From contig JACGCM010002659.1 in assembly GCA_014058105.1 (NCBI GenBank), forward strand, positions 1,116,001 to 1,180,000: DNA of 64,000 nucleotides. The letters are read 5' to 3'. Position numbers and translations under genes: made by a program. How positions within the stretch are numbered: the stretch's first letter is position 1; every line of letters starts with the position of its first letter. Below are positions 43,887 to 54,370 of the stretch, one piece after another. The DNA is from Kingdonia uniflora (lineage: Eukaryota > Streptophyta > Magnoliopsida > Ranunculales > Circaeasteraceae). The notes beneath the pieces are model-generated. The model saw only the letters and a program-made list of their open reading frames with translations, had not been told where the DNA came from and searched no databases.

Positions 43887-46165
43887 GAGATGGGAAAGAA
43901 TGTGAAGAAGCTAACACAGGGAGAACGAATCATGAGTTTGGAGAGCAAGTTGGATGCCACGATAGCTTTATTGGTGAATCTCAACAACAAAAACTATAGC
44001 GCTAACGAAGAGAGTGGTGACGCCGAACTGGAAGACTTGGGTAACGCAACAATGGGGTGAGGTTGGGGAATCCCATTGGGTGGATTTATGCGGGATACGC
44101 GGAAGAACGGTGTTGATCCCTTAAATCCAACTCTGCTTCGAGTTGTAGGGCGTGGAACAAACAAGGTTTTATTTATTATTTTTTATATTATTTTTTTTTT
44201 CAGTCTGGGGGAAACGAATTATGACTTGGATGGCAAAAACGAAGGTAGGGGATTTCGTAACCCTTTTGCTAAACTTTACATTGAAGTAAAAAATATCGAT
44301 AAGTTCACCAATTCACAAGACGAAGAAGGGTTCGTACAATAGCGAGTTTGAAATTAAAATTCGCCAACGATTGGCCGAGGTCACAACATTGGAGAGGTCA
44401 TTGACAGTTCTGGAATTGTTAGGGGCGTTCCTGACGTAATGTCAATTCTGCTTGATGAGAGGGATCGACCCGAATCGTCAAACACGCGACAACGATAAAT
44501 CGTGACACAAACGCAAAATCCGACAAATGGATTAGCTTAAACCAATGTGGGAGTCGTAAGATAAGTTGGCGGGGTCAACACTAGGTCAAGAAGGCTAAAA
44601 ATCGGCGAGATTACAAATAAGTTATTGCAGGTTCGCCATGAACTAGTGGGGGTAGAAGGACAGATAAATCACGTGCCAGACATGTGATCTGTAACACAAA
44701 ACAGTAGCACGGGGTAGGGAATAGGAGGCAGGGGGCAGGGGGTAGGAGGCATGGAGCAGAGTGTAGAAGATACTAGGCATGGCATAACTACTAATAACAT
44801 GCCTCAAGGCATGCATGGCATCCATCCTGGCACGGGGAGACAAATTCTCGATACATCACATGGTACATTAAACCCACATAATGTTTTAAATGATGAGTTG
44901 GACTTGGGCCAGACCCAAAGTCTTGACCTAACAGGGGTGACTCAGTCCCAGCCCATACCTCTTTTTCTCCAACTAACCCATCTTCTTCTTCAAACAACTG
45001 TCATGACCACAAATGCAGCCCCGACTTCAGCCAGGAATATGACCACGACCACCAGATCTCCTGCATCAGCCAAGCATGGGGAGTTACCTTAATGGTGATT
45101 GGCATTGTACCACTACCGATAAACACTTTGACACTGCCAGACCAACAATTTCCACCAATGGGTACCGAGGGTTTCCAACCTTGTTGGCATTATATGGGTG
45201 GTATGAATGCATATTTCCGCCACCAACAACAACAACATAGTTATGGGTTTCCACAGGGAAACTATGGTGACAACAACTCGTATGGGCTTCCACCACCGAT
45301 TGGTTTACCAATTCAAAATGGAATTTATTAGAGCAAAAATAAAGAGCCGGGAGGGTACAATAGAGGGTACGCAGACAGGTAAGTATCGCCATTTGGGAGG
45401 TTAGGGTGGGGTCACGGCATGCAACCTAATTATTTTGCACCGCGAACTCGCAGCGACGGATTCCGCAGTGATTCAAAGATTGGGGGTTGCTATTTCTAGA
45501 CACAAAATCAGGGTGATCAAATTGATAACGCGATGGTTTATGCACTTTGGATTGTAGGGCAAGAGGTGAAGCTACACATTCTAGAGTTAAATGGTAAGGC
45601 AGGCGCTGACACTTATATGGATTGGCTTAACTGGGTTGACAAGATTTTAACTTATAAACATTATGGGGATCCCAAAATAGTGGCCCTGATTAAGACTAAA
45701 TTAACTGATTATGTGTTAAATTGGTGAGATAATAACAGAAGATGCGAGCGGATACAGGGTATGCGTATATTATTGATTGGGCATTTATATGGTGAGAACT
45801 GGTACATAAGTTTATCCTAATTTCTTATGAAGAGGATTACTTTACAAAACTCCAAGGTTTGAGACAGAAGCTGAAGACGGTAGATTAATATACCAATGAA
45901 TTTTACCTTATCTTTGGGGTTGCTACATTTGAGACAGAGGCACATAAAGTTAGCCGCTTCAAAGTGGGTCTATCTAAAAAGATTCAAGATGAGCTGAAAC
46001 AAAACTCAAACCAACAACTTATTCTTCTTTACTTCACCAGCAACGATAACCATGACATCAAGCATTGTGACTCTGAAAACTATAGGGGCGACAAGTTCAA
46101 CGATTTGTTACAATTGTGGTAAGACATGACATATGAGAAGAGAATGCCCAAATCCTAAGAAGCAT
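43887..46165 (+). pseudogene. Retrotransposon gag with zinc knuckle, broken; no pol follows
   Basis: Starts near 43887 (MGKNVKKLTQGERIMSLESK). The Ty3-type capsid region is at 45560-45725 (KLHILELNGKAGADTYMDWL NWVDKILTYKHYGD, then KIVALIKTKLTDYVLNW). A CCHC zinc knuckle lies at ~46106-46150 (CYNCGKT then HMRREC: C-x2-C-x4-H-x4-C with one stop inside). Frameshifts and stops are numerous. Purine-rich repeats at 44705-44760 split the 5' part. The sequence runs into the polypurine tract ~130 bp after the knuckle, leaving no room for protease or RT. Confidence 0.82.
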
Positions 46166-46297
46166 ATATCCCTTTTTATTCAGCATCACGATCACATTGA
46201 CAAGGTGCTCCAATACATATGGGGAGACGACATAAAAGAAGAGACGGTAGTCGCAGTGACCTGTCCTTCCCCCTGAATTCGTGGACGAATTCTTCTT

Positions 46298-46312
46298 AAG
46301 GGGGGGGGGGGA
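46298..46312 (+). other. Polypurine tract before the 3' LTR
   Basis: AAGGGGGGGGGGGGAG just before the LTR start TTGGTAGG. It is the expected plus-strand priming site. Confidence 0.85.
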
Positions 46313-46315
46313 GTT

Positions 46316-46591
46316 GGTAGGAATGGTGGTCGTATCGACCACGACCTATCACGGGCATCTCTTACTTGGCATTCATCATGGTTTGAGCCTTTTAGTTTCC
46401 TAGTATGCATAGATTCTAGGTAAATATGTTTCCTATTTTGGGGAAGTAGGGTTTGAGAAGGAGAGGGGTTCTTCCTTATAAAAGGGAGTCTTGGGATAGA
46501 GGTAAGTAGAGTTGGTGCTTGAGAAAAAGCCTTGGTTAAAGCTAAAGAGAGAGAGAGAAAGACAGATCTTTTATTTTCTTGCTAGTAATCA
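46316..46591 (+). repeat. 3' LTR (uninterrupted copy)
   Basis: The only continuous copy of this LTR in the window, and the reference used to recognise the 5' LTR blocks at 28.2, 38.3 and 43.7 kb. TTATAAAAGGGAG near 46476 is a likely TATA box. Matching stops after TAATCA at 46591. Confidence 0.85.
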
Positions 46592-47454
46592 TACTAGCTT
46601 TATAGAAAACTGACTTGTATTCTGGGCAGCCACTTAAGTTTTTTTTTGGGTTAATTAGCTTTTAGACTCGAAATAATGACCACGAATTGTACTATCCCCC
46701 TATGATCGTCATTTTTAGGTTTTGGACCTTAAAACACCCTGAAGCTGTTAGTTTTTTTTAAATACCAAAATTACCCTTTTTTAATTATGTTTTAAGTTTT
46801 AATTAGAAAATCTACGTATTAAATAATAATCTAGTTGGAATATCCACATGGACTAAGAAAATCTACGTAGACATTTCTTAGTGTCCACGTGGATTTGAGA
46901 GCCAACTTCATCTTCTCCGAATCTCTGCCATTAAAACTCTGAAACTAAAGATTCAAAAAGATAGATATTACGAAACAAAACATAAATCAAAAGATTCAAA
47001 ACTAAATAATTAACATTCAACATTCGACATTTTCATTCATCAACATTTATCATCATAAAACCCCCCCAAGATATGTCTGTTTCCAACAAAACCCTTTGCT
47101 TGGCCTTCTTCCCCAAAATTTTCCCTCCTAAAAACCCAAACTAAAAATACCTAAAACCTATTAAGACCTCCTCCTCCTCTTCTGAGGATGAGGTTCATCA
47201 TCTTACCCATTAATACAAATACGTTACTGAATCAAAAAAACAAAGATTACCTGATTAGATAACGAATCTTAAAGTGCTTAAAGGGTTATCTTTCATTAGT
47301 TCCAAGAAAGTGACAGATGGTGAGAAATACAATTTAGAGAGAAATTTTTGCTGATTTGAAGAGATCCCAAATTGGATTGAGGTAAAGGGTGTAAGAAAAA
47401 ACTTTTAAATTTGAGGTTTGATTGGAAAAAACGAAAAGAGGGAATGTGGGTTGA
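46592..47454. other. Intergenic, one imperfect hairpin
   Basis: No gene supported. At ~46848-46892 CCACATGGAC-TAAGAAA pairs with TTTCTTAGTGTCCACGTGG as an imperfect hairpin, which may be a MITE end or a small relic. The rest is AT-rich. Confidence 0.45.
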
Positions 47455-47789
47455 GAGCATCTCCAGCAGTTGAGTGTTGGTTGGTGCATGTGGCCCACCT
47501 TGTCAGGCCCAAAAAAATACCCAACCGACACTCTACTCTTCGAGCAGTTGTTGATGATGTGGCATGTGTTTTTTGAATAAAAAATAATTGTTTAGTCCGC
47601 GCTGTATTCTTTGCTCCGCACAATTATTCATCTCCTCTCATACACTAATAAATAAATATTTAATTTAGTTCGCGCGGTGTTTAAAACTCCTCACTCCCAT
47701 TTTTTTGAGTGTGAGCTTTCCACACCTGGTTGAATTCTAACAGTACCACATAAGCAGCTCACACCTATTTTTTCAACTGCTGGGAGCTC
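47455..47789. mobile_element. Harbinger-type MITE, 335 bp
   Basis: Left GAGCATCTCCAGCAGTTGAG and, reversed, right GAGCTCCCAGCAGTTGAAAA are imperfect inverted ends that match the ends of the Harbinger at 31680-38084 (GAGCATCTCTAGCATTGAGT). It also contains CGCGCGGTGT (47671-47680), the Harbinger palindrome core, followed by an internal hairpin (CTCACTCCCATTTTTTTGAG). The 3-bp duplication is not intact (TGA / AAA). It is a likely deletion derivative of the same family. Confidence 0.75.
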
Positions 47790-48606
47790 AAAAGTGTGAC
47801 TTCAAAGTTTGATCTGACAAAACTATTAAACCCAAACCGCAAGCAACAAAACGTTTTTTTATTGTTGTTGTAAATGTAGGCCATGTTAATTCTTTGTACT
47901 TCTTTATTTAATGGACATGATCTAATATGAGTTCTGCCTAATATAATCTAGATTGTAGAAAAGTACATTTGAGTTCTACATTATGTGATGGACGGTTATA
48001 GCTCAACCATTAAGTTGAGTTTTTTTTTTCTTCTTCTTAATATATATATACCTTTCTACTTCTTGAATGTGGGGGCAACTCGAGTAGAATCTTCTAGAGC
48101 ATGCCCTTCTACTTCTTGACTATGTGGGATGACCAAGATCTTATCCTTACATATTTAAGTTTTGGTAAATTCAATACAACAAATTAGTTCCTTTAACATA
48201 AGAGTGGCAAAACTCCTCATTTGATGGATTGCTACCTAGTTACATTGTCTGGTGTAAGCTAAAAGATAAGATAAATCAGTGGAAAAAGAATAAATTTGGG
48301 TAGAAGGGACTTGGAAACTCAAAATCATATAGCAGAAGTGAGGGGGATAGACGTAATAGAAAAGTCACTGGTTCCAGCGCAGTAGAAATGACGAAAAGGG
48401 TTATGGGTTGTGGTAATTTAAGCTAAGTTTGGGGTAAAAGAGTATAAGCATGAGTCCCGTATAATCCTAACTTCACATATGGCGTGGGATTTTGGAGGCC
48501 GAGCTTACACACATGGCTGATACAAGCAAAACTTTATTTTTGTTCACACCAACTTAATTAAAAACCCTAACATGGACGTTCTTTTACAGACTAGGAGTCC
48601 TTTATA
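47790..48606. other. Intergenic, no gene seen
   Basis: AT-rich spacer between the MITE and the 1.2-kb hAT. No ORF or repeat that I can support. Confidence 0.5.
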
Positions 48607-48614
48607 GACATGGA

Positions 48615-49814
48615 CAGGGGCGGAACCAGGATTTTAGGTTCGGGGGGGCTAAGATATTACGGGGGTTCGGGGGCTTGCTCCCGATCTTTTTTTGAGGGTA
48701 TATTCGTAATTTTAGAGGGATATTTACTAATATTATTGATTAATTATGTAATTTAGTAAGTGATTTTTTTTTGGAAATTGTTGGTACTCTGTGTTCATGT
48801 GTATTTAGTCTACTTCATTTTGTCTACATTTTGGTTGTATTTAATTCGTTAGTACTTTTTCGACAGCAATGACTTGCTATCAAAAGACACGTCCGTGAGT
48901 CATTCATGTTTAAACAATTGGCAACAACGATTTTACTATGAGCTAATATTTCTTATGATAACACGATCATTTTTACCACTTCTAAGTTGTAATTCATAAA
49001 CATTTAAACTTATATAGGTGAAGAACACCAACCTCAACAATTTCATGTGCGGTTCTCATATCATGAGCAAGAAACTCATGAAACTTACGTCTCACCAACT
49101 CTGACTTCCTCCACTACTCATGAATCTTCTCAAGAACCATCTGCGTAACTACAGCTTTCGGCACTTCCTCCCTCAATGTCATTCCTACAGTCCTCAACCT
49201 CCTCAACTCTTGTTCCTCAATCCTCAAATCCGCTAAACTCGGTGGCCTCACTCTCTTCTTCTTATCCCCTAATCTCCCTACCTCACCTTCACCTACATTA
49301 TCCCCTCTCTCCCATGGCAATACCATACTACCCTCATCATCATCATCATTCATAATAGTGTCGGGTCGAACCCATTTCCTCTGCAACATATCCCCCAATT
49401 TCTCCTCCTCCTTCTCATTACTACCAATATAATCGACTCCTTCTACGCTATCACCCTCCTCCTCCTCCCCATCTGAATCCAGCCCTAGGTTTCGCAACCG
49501 ATGAACAATCCTCTCAATTGCGTTTCTCCCCTTATCTCCTCCCTCAAAATACCTAATCTCTTCCTACTCCGTGTTATCGACGAATCGCTTCTTCGGGATA
49601 GAGGGAGAGGGGTTGATTTGGGGCCATTTGTTGAGCCATGGAGATGAAGAAGAAGGGGGAAAGCCTAGGTTATTGTTTGGTGAGGTGGTTTCTAGGAGAG
49701 TTTCGAAGAGAGGGGTTTGAGGTGAAGGAGGGGTGGTCTAAATTTTTTTTTTGTTTTTGACAAAATTTACCCCGGGCTATAGCCCAAAAAAGTCTACTCC
49801 TAGTTCTGCCCCTG
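48615..49814. mobile_element. Pack-type hAT element, 1.2 kb, with captured CFM3-like exon
   Basis: Ends CAGGGGCGGAACCAGGA (48615) and, reversed, CAGGGGCAGAACTAGGA (49814) are inverted repeats. The 8-bp duplication GACATGGA is exact (48607-48614 and 49815-49822). No transposase is present. The right half holds a minus-strand fragment of a CRM-domain gene. End sequence and duplication size point to hAT, a different family from hAT A and B. Confidence 0.93.
49030..49700 (-). pseudogene. CFM3: Captured fragment of a CFM3-like CRM-domain splicing factor gene
   Basis: Minus strand: SSSSPWLNKWPQINPSPSIP, GRNAIERIVHRLRNLGLDSD, RKWVRPDTIMNDDDDEGSMV LPWERG, KKRVRPPSLADLRIEEQELR RLRTVGMTLRE, PKAVVTQMVLEKIHE, WRKSELVRRKFHEFLAHDMR TAHEIVE. 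These match the region before and into the first CRM domain of CFM3-type proteins, which act in group II intron splicing in chloroplasts and mitochondria. Two in-frame TAG codons (after NTE and after KIHE) break it. No transit peptide and no second or third CRM domain are present. It lies wholly within the hAT ends at 48615-49814. Family assignment is from memory of the motif order. Confidence 0.82.
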
Positions 49815-49822
49815 GACATGGA

Positions 49823-51800
49823 GTCCATCCAATAATAAGAACCTCAAATTGAACTTCAATTGGAAATAAACTTAGTAAGCAAAATATTAAATATTCTAGA
49901 TCTTAAAATGTGAGAAACCTTAAGGAGCAGAGAGATATGCCATTAGCAGGTTTATCCTGCCGTTTGGGTGGGAAGACCACCATTGTATCATCTTCCTTTA
50001 TGGTAATTTTTTTTTTACAAAAAACATACAGCTAAACTAATCATCCAACATAGTGGGATAAACTTGACACTGCATTTTGCCAACATGTTATAAAGCTAAG
50101 GTCTTAGTTATCGCACAACATCCAATAAAAAATAACATGTAGACAACGACATCAATGAAAAGTAAAACCATAGATAAAAAAGAGCATACTCTATCAGTAA
50201 CTGCAACTGTTATTGATTCGTCTTCAACTCCTACAATCTTATCAGGAGTTGCCCCTTCCATCGTTGCATCCTTATTAACGACCCCTTCACATTATTAAAA
50301 GCCCGTACTTCTTCTATAGTTCCAACAACAACCGCCTGTGAAAGTTCATAAGGAATCCCTGGTGGGTCTAGGTCAATCAACCTAGTGCTACCAGTACTTG
50401 CTGGCCTCACATTCAGGGCAGATGGCCCCATTTTTACTCCTCCATTAGTAGCATTACAACCTCTTCCCCTACCACCTCTTCTTCCAGTTCTGTTTGGGGT
50501 ATCCAAGGGTAGAAGTTGTTTGGATCTTAACTGGGTATTTTGCACTCCACTTTGCTCCAATATGAGATATCCGATTACAATAGGGGGAGGGTTCCTTTTT
50601 TAGGAGAAAGAACCCAAATTTAGAAACTATACATTAAATTCTTAAGAATATTTTTATACTAATTTCTTTTAATATTACAACCAATCACCTAATATTCTTG
50701 CATATAATTCCCTTATGTGATGTAGAGATCTTTCTTCATGAAAACTCTTGCATATATTTTCAATATAAAATATCTTCAAGGATTTTGGATGCAATATCTT
50801 CTTTGATCTTATTTTCCAAGATTATGTGTATATATTTCTTCAATTTTGAGACCAAATATATTGTGTCTTTGATTTTTTGTGCTATGAACTGCTGAAGACA
50901 CCTTTACTTGACTTTAAGAGCTTGGTTTCAAAAATCCATCTCCAATAGCTACAATCAAACAAGCGCGCATAAGTACCCAAAATTAAATATAATGGACGTC
51001 TAAAATACATGTTCGGGTATATTAAAAATATCATAATTACACGCTCATCAAAGCTTTTTCTTTGCAAGCCTTTTCTTTTGAGTACATTATTTTTTAGTGA
51101 AGTCTCCGTAATAAGGAGTTTTTGGTCGACAATCCCCACCAGTTGGCTAAGGTTGGCAGGGTGTGGTACCCCATCATGACCTGGACTCAGGATTCTCACA
51201 AGTAACATTTTCTTGTGCTTCTTTCACATAGTTCATGGTAAAACTTGAGATTTTTAAATTTTTTTCTTCTTTCAGTTCTTAATCATGCGAGTAGCCTTGC
51301 AGCGTAAAAGTTTTTTAGAGCACATTTGGCTTATTTTTTTTCAACTTCTTAGGAATGAACTTATTCTTAGGCAGTTGTCTCCCTTGTAGCAAACTATTCC
51401 TAACATAAATGCTAAATTTCCCTTATACTGAGCAAAAATCTATTAAATGTATTATTTGCAAAACTACAGTGAAGTGAACATTTTCAAAATATGCCAAGTT
51501 AACTTCAATTAGTCGATAATAAAAAGATAGTACATCTAGCTTAAGATAGTCCTAAATATTCAAGTGTATACTTGGTACACTTTCATAATTTAGGCTTTTT
51601 CATAATATTTATGTCAAGGTAAAATCAGTTTAAGTGTTTGGAAATTCGTCAAAAATATATTATAAATGATCAAAGTGCCATTATTTCTCTTTTCTTTAAA
51701 AAACATTTAAAGAAATGGCTTCCTACCCCCAAACTTAAATCAAGCTTTGCCCTCAATGCTTAAGAACAAGAAAATAAATATAAGAGAAAAACTAAATTTT
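49823..51800. other. Intergenic, no gene supported
   Basis: The minus-strand ORF 50560-50231 (109 codons, with RTGRRGGRGRG and LDPPGIPYELSQ) has no domain I recognise and no splice partners, and could be a relic of a gag or of another gene. The remainder is AT-rich. At ~51833 the phrase TGGGTTGCCTCCCAAGAAGC, common in plant Ty3 elements, shows that the following retroelement remnant begins about there. Confidence 0.4.
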
Positions 51801-52029
51801 TTTACCTTAATGTGTCATGGGTTGCCTCCCAAGAAGCGCTAAGTTTACCGTCTTTAGCTAGACGATATACTCCTATATTTAAATAATATTGCAATGGTAC
51901 TATAGGGGTACACAATATCAGCTCTAATATACTGGATCATCTAGAAATGTTATCTTTTCATAAAAAATGTAGGATTCTAAGTACGATTTTAATTGCTGGC
52001 TATTGACCTTACAAATATTTCCATTCTAA

Positions 52030-52719
52030 GGATCCTCCACCTCCACGGCCCCATGAGGAAATATAGTTTTAATCGTATAGGGGCCATGCCAATGGGATTA
52101 GTTTCCCGAGAAATAAACGAAGCTTGGAGTTATAAAGCAATACCTTTTGATTGGGCTCAAAGGTTTTGCGAATAATTGATTTATCGTGAAAAACTTTGGT
52201 ACGTTCCTTGTAAATTTTTAAACTTTCATAAGCCTCATGACAAAGTTTATTTAACTCAGAAAGTTGAAGCTTTCTCTTAGACCCAGCTTGGTCCATCTAA
52301 AAGTTAATGGCCTTTGTGGCCTAAAGAGTTTTATGCTATAGTTCCACAAGCAAGTGGCAAACCTTCCCAAAAACAAGCCTATAGGGCAACATTCCAATCG
52401 GGGTTTTATAAGCTGTTCGATAGGCCCAAAGAGCATTATCCTGACGGTCTGACTAGTCTTTGCGATCAGTTCGAACAACTTTTTCTAAAATTCTTTTAAT
52501 CTCCTAATTGAAAACTTCTACTTGACCAGTTATTTATAGATGGTAAGGTGTGACAACTTTATGAGTGAGTGAATAATTTTTTAATAAAGTTTGAAAAACA
52601 CGATTGCTAAAATATTTCCCACCATCACTAATAACTGCTCGAGGAGTGCCAAAATGATTAAAAATGTTTTTCATCAATTTGACCACAGGCTTATGGTCAT
52701 TTGTCGGACATACTACCTG
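52030..52719 (-). pseudogene. Athila-like Ty3 integrase remnant
   Basis: Minus strand: TNDHKPVVKLMKNIFNHFGT PRAVISDGGKYFSNRVFQTL (core with the second Asp in ISDGG), [22 protein letters not shown] with PYRLVFGK, then [31 protein letters not shown] and [20 protein letters not shown]. Word order and spacing are those of Athila-type Ty3 elements. Stops are frequent. The domain is cut cleanly at 52719/52720 where the next element's repeat starts, so its upstream part lies on the other side of that insertion, outside the window or lost. Confidence 0.87.
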
Positions 52720-54370
52720 TGATGGCCTAATTCCGTAAACTCGAAGAGGCTTAAAATTAGCTCTTATACCAATGTATTTGTGACAAAATCTAATAGGAGG
52801 CAAGAAATAATACAGGTAATTTAGCGTGGAAAACCTCTGAATAGGTAAAAAACTGCAACCTCGGGTTAAAGATTTTTATAATAGTAAAGTTTATTGCTTG
52901 AGGCTGATATTTTATTACAAGTGATCTCTTAATTTAAAAATGTTTGACCTTGTGAATAAGAAGTTTGAAGTTTTGAGAATCTAGAAAATATAGTTTTCTG
53001 GTGATTTCTAATGCAAATTTTTGGTCCTTGTCTTTTCTGGAACATTTTCTTTATATAGGCATTCTTCGCAGTTCTTCATCGTGCTGAAGCACATTCTCTG
53101 AACAATATGGTTAGTGGCTGTTGACTGAGTAACTAGTGACTTCATGAGAGACAGGTGGTTTTGACTTATTCAAGTTTTTTTGTTTGAGCTTAACCTATGT
53201 TTATCATCAGTTCGTGGAGTAGGTGGCAATGTTGACTGCTATAATTATGTGGAAGATGCGTGAGTTTGACATAGAGGTAGTTCGAACTGGATTCAGTTCA
53301 ATTTAGGTAAGATCGAGGGGTAGACCCCTATAATCGCCCCCTCACAGCCGAAGTCACGAGTGGCTTGGGTTGAGAAAGAATTTTTTGGTAATATGGTTTA
53401 GAAATTTGAATGATGAAGGAAGTAATGATGGTGTTGACTATATGGAAAATACGTGTGTTAAAAGGGGTATGTACGTGCATTAAATGCTGATTAGAATATT
53501 GATGTATGTGACGGCTAGGGTTTGATGAGTTTCCTCTATATTGAATGATAATGTTTGGGAAAATGTTCTTGCACAATAAATGTAGGGTTATATAAATAGT
53601 ACCTGTACTGAGGTTTGTGGCAAAGTACGTTTATTCTGTTACAAAATCTTATTTTTTATGATGGTGAAGACTCGTAGAATGGTTTTTGAAGAGAGAATTA
53701 CTTCTGAAATGCAGAGGTTAAAGTTGAAGTATTTTGGGGATTATTCCTTGAAGATTCCTACTCCTATTCATGTCCCTCCGGCGTTTTAAGGAATGTCAGA
53801 AAATGAAGCTGAAGAGGAGTTTTACTGTAGATAGAGGTTTTACCACATTATTTTAACAGGCGAGCAACGTTGGGTTTGTCTCCACATCCTTGCTGAAGAT
53901 AAGGTTGGGGAGACAGATGCAGGGATATGCATAACTGTGGTACAGTTGCGCTGATGTCTTGTATCGTAATAGATTCTAAGGTCAGGTCCTCTTCATCTCT
54001 CTAAACTCTGCGAGGGCGGTAGTTATAAAAGAGGTGGCGATGTTAGTGGAGGAAGATGGAGAATGAAAGTATGCTTCTGCACTTCTATCGCTACTTAGCG
54101 CTGAGAAGACCTTCGGTTTGAAGAGTTGGTTCAAGTACTGAGTTTCCTACTTTCATAGTTTCCATTTGAAGCTCGCCTAGACTTCGACCAAATTCATAGG
54201 AGGGAGGAAACTCGTTGTTTCCAATGTCTGCTTTGCATCAGGGTAAAAAATCACTGAAGTTGAACCAACTGAAGGTTTTGACATTTCAAAGTTCCTGAAA
54301 GACTTGTTAGCTGTAAAAGTACTCGAAAAGCTTATTATCTGTAAAGTACCTGATGTTGAGTACTTGAAAG
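52720..54370 (-). repeat. Long repeat (LTR), left copy
   Basis: Aligns along its length with 62417-64000: TTTAGCGTGGAAAACCTCTG near 52817/62514, ATCGCCCCCTCA near 53334/62992, CGAAGTCACGAGTGGCTT, GTTATATAAA near 53588/63224, ATCTGTAAAGTACCT near 54338/63968. Minus-strand TATATAAAG lies at 53057-53049 and plus-strand TATATAAATA at 53589-53598. The right copy is cut by the window, so full length is unknown. Confidence 0.8.

Larger units (their letters stand above)
28237..46591 (+). mobile_element. Gag-only LTR retrotransposon, host of three nested DNA transposons
   Basis: The 3' LTR (46316-46591) matches three separated blocks that together make the 5' LTR: 28237-28332, 38303-38406 and 43706 to ~43830. 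The gaps are two hAT insertions. A primer-binding site (TGGCATCAGAAC, 43832-43843) follows the 5' LTR, gag lies at 43887-46165, and a polypurine tract (G-run at 46300-46311) precedes the 3' LTR. There is no protease, RT or integrase between gag and the PPT, so it was non-autonomous from the start or lost pol. LTR blocks differ at roughly one base in ten, so the insertion is old. No 5-bp target duplication could be confirmed because the 3' LTR diverges after 46591. Confidence 0.85.

Noticed and set aside
28237..46591. A complete autonomous 18-kb LTR retrotransposon
   Set aside because: Most of the length is nested DNA transposons; the retroelement itself is ~3 kb and lacks pol.
49030..49700. 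A functional CFM3 gene
   Set aside because: Only part of the protein is present, with two stops, enclosed exactly by hAT ends.
50231..50560. Minus-strand ORF of 109 codons as a gene
   Set aside because: No domain recognised and no supporting context; kept only as a note in the intergenic entry.
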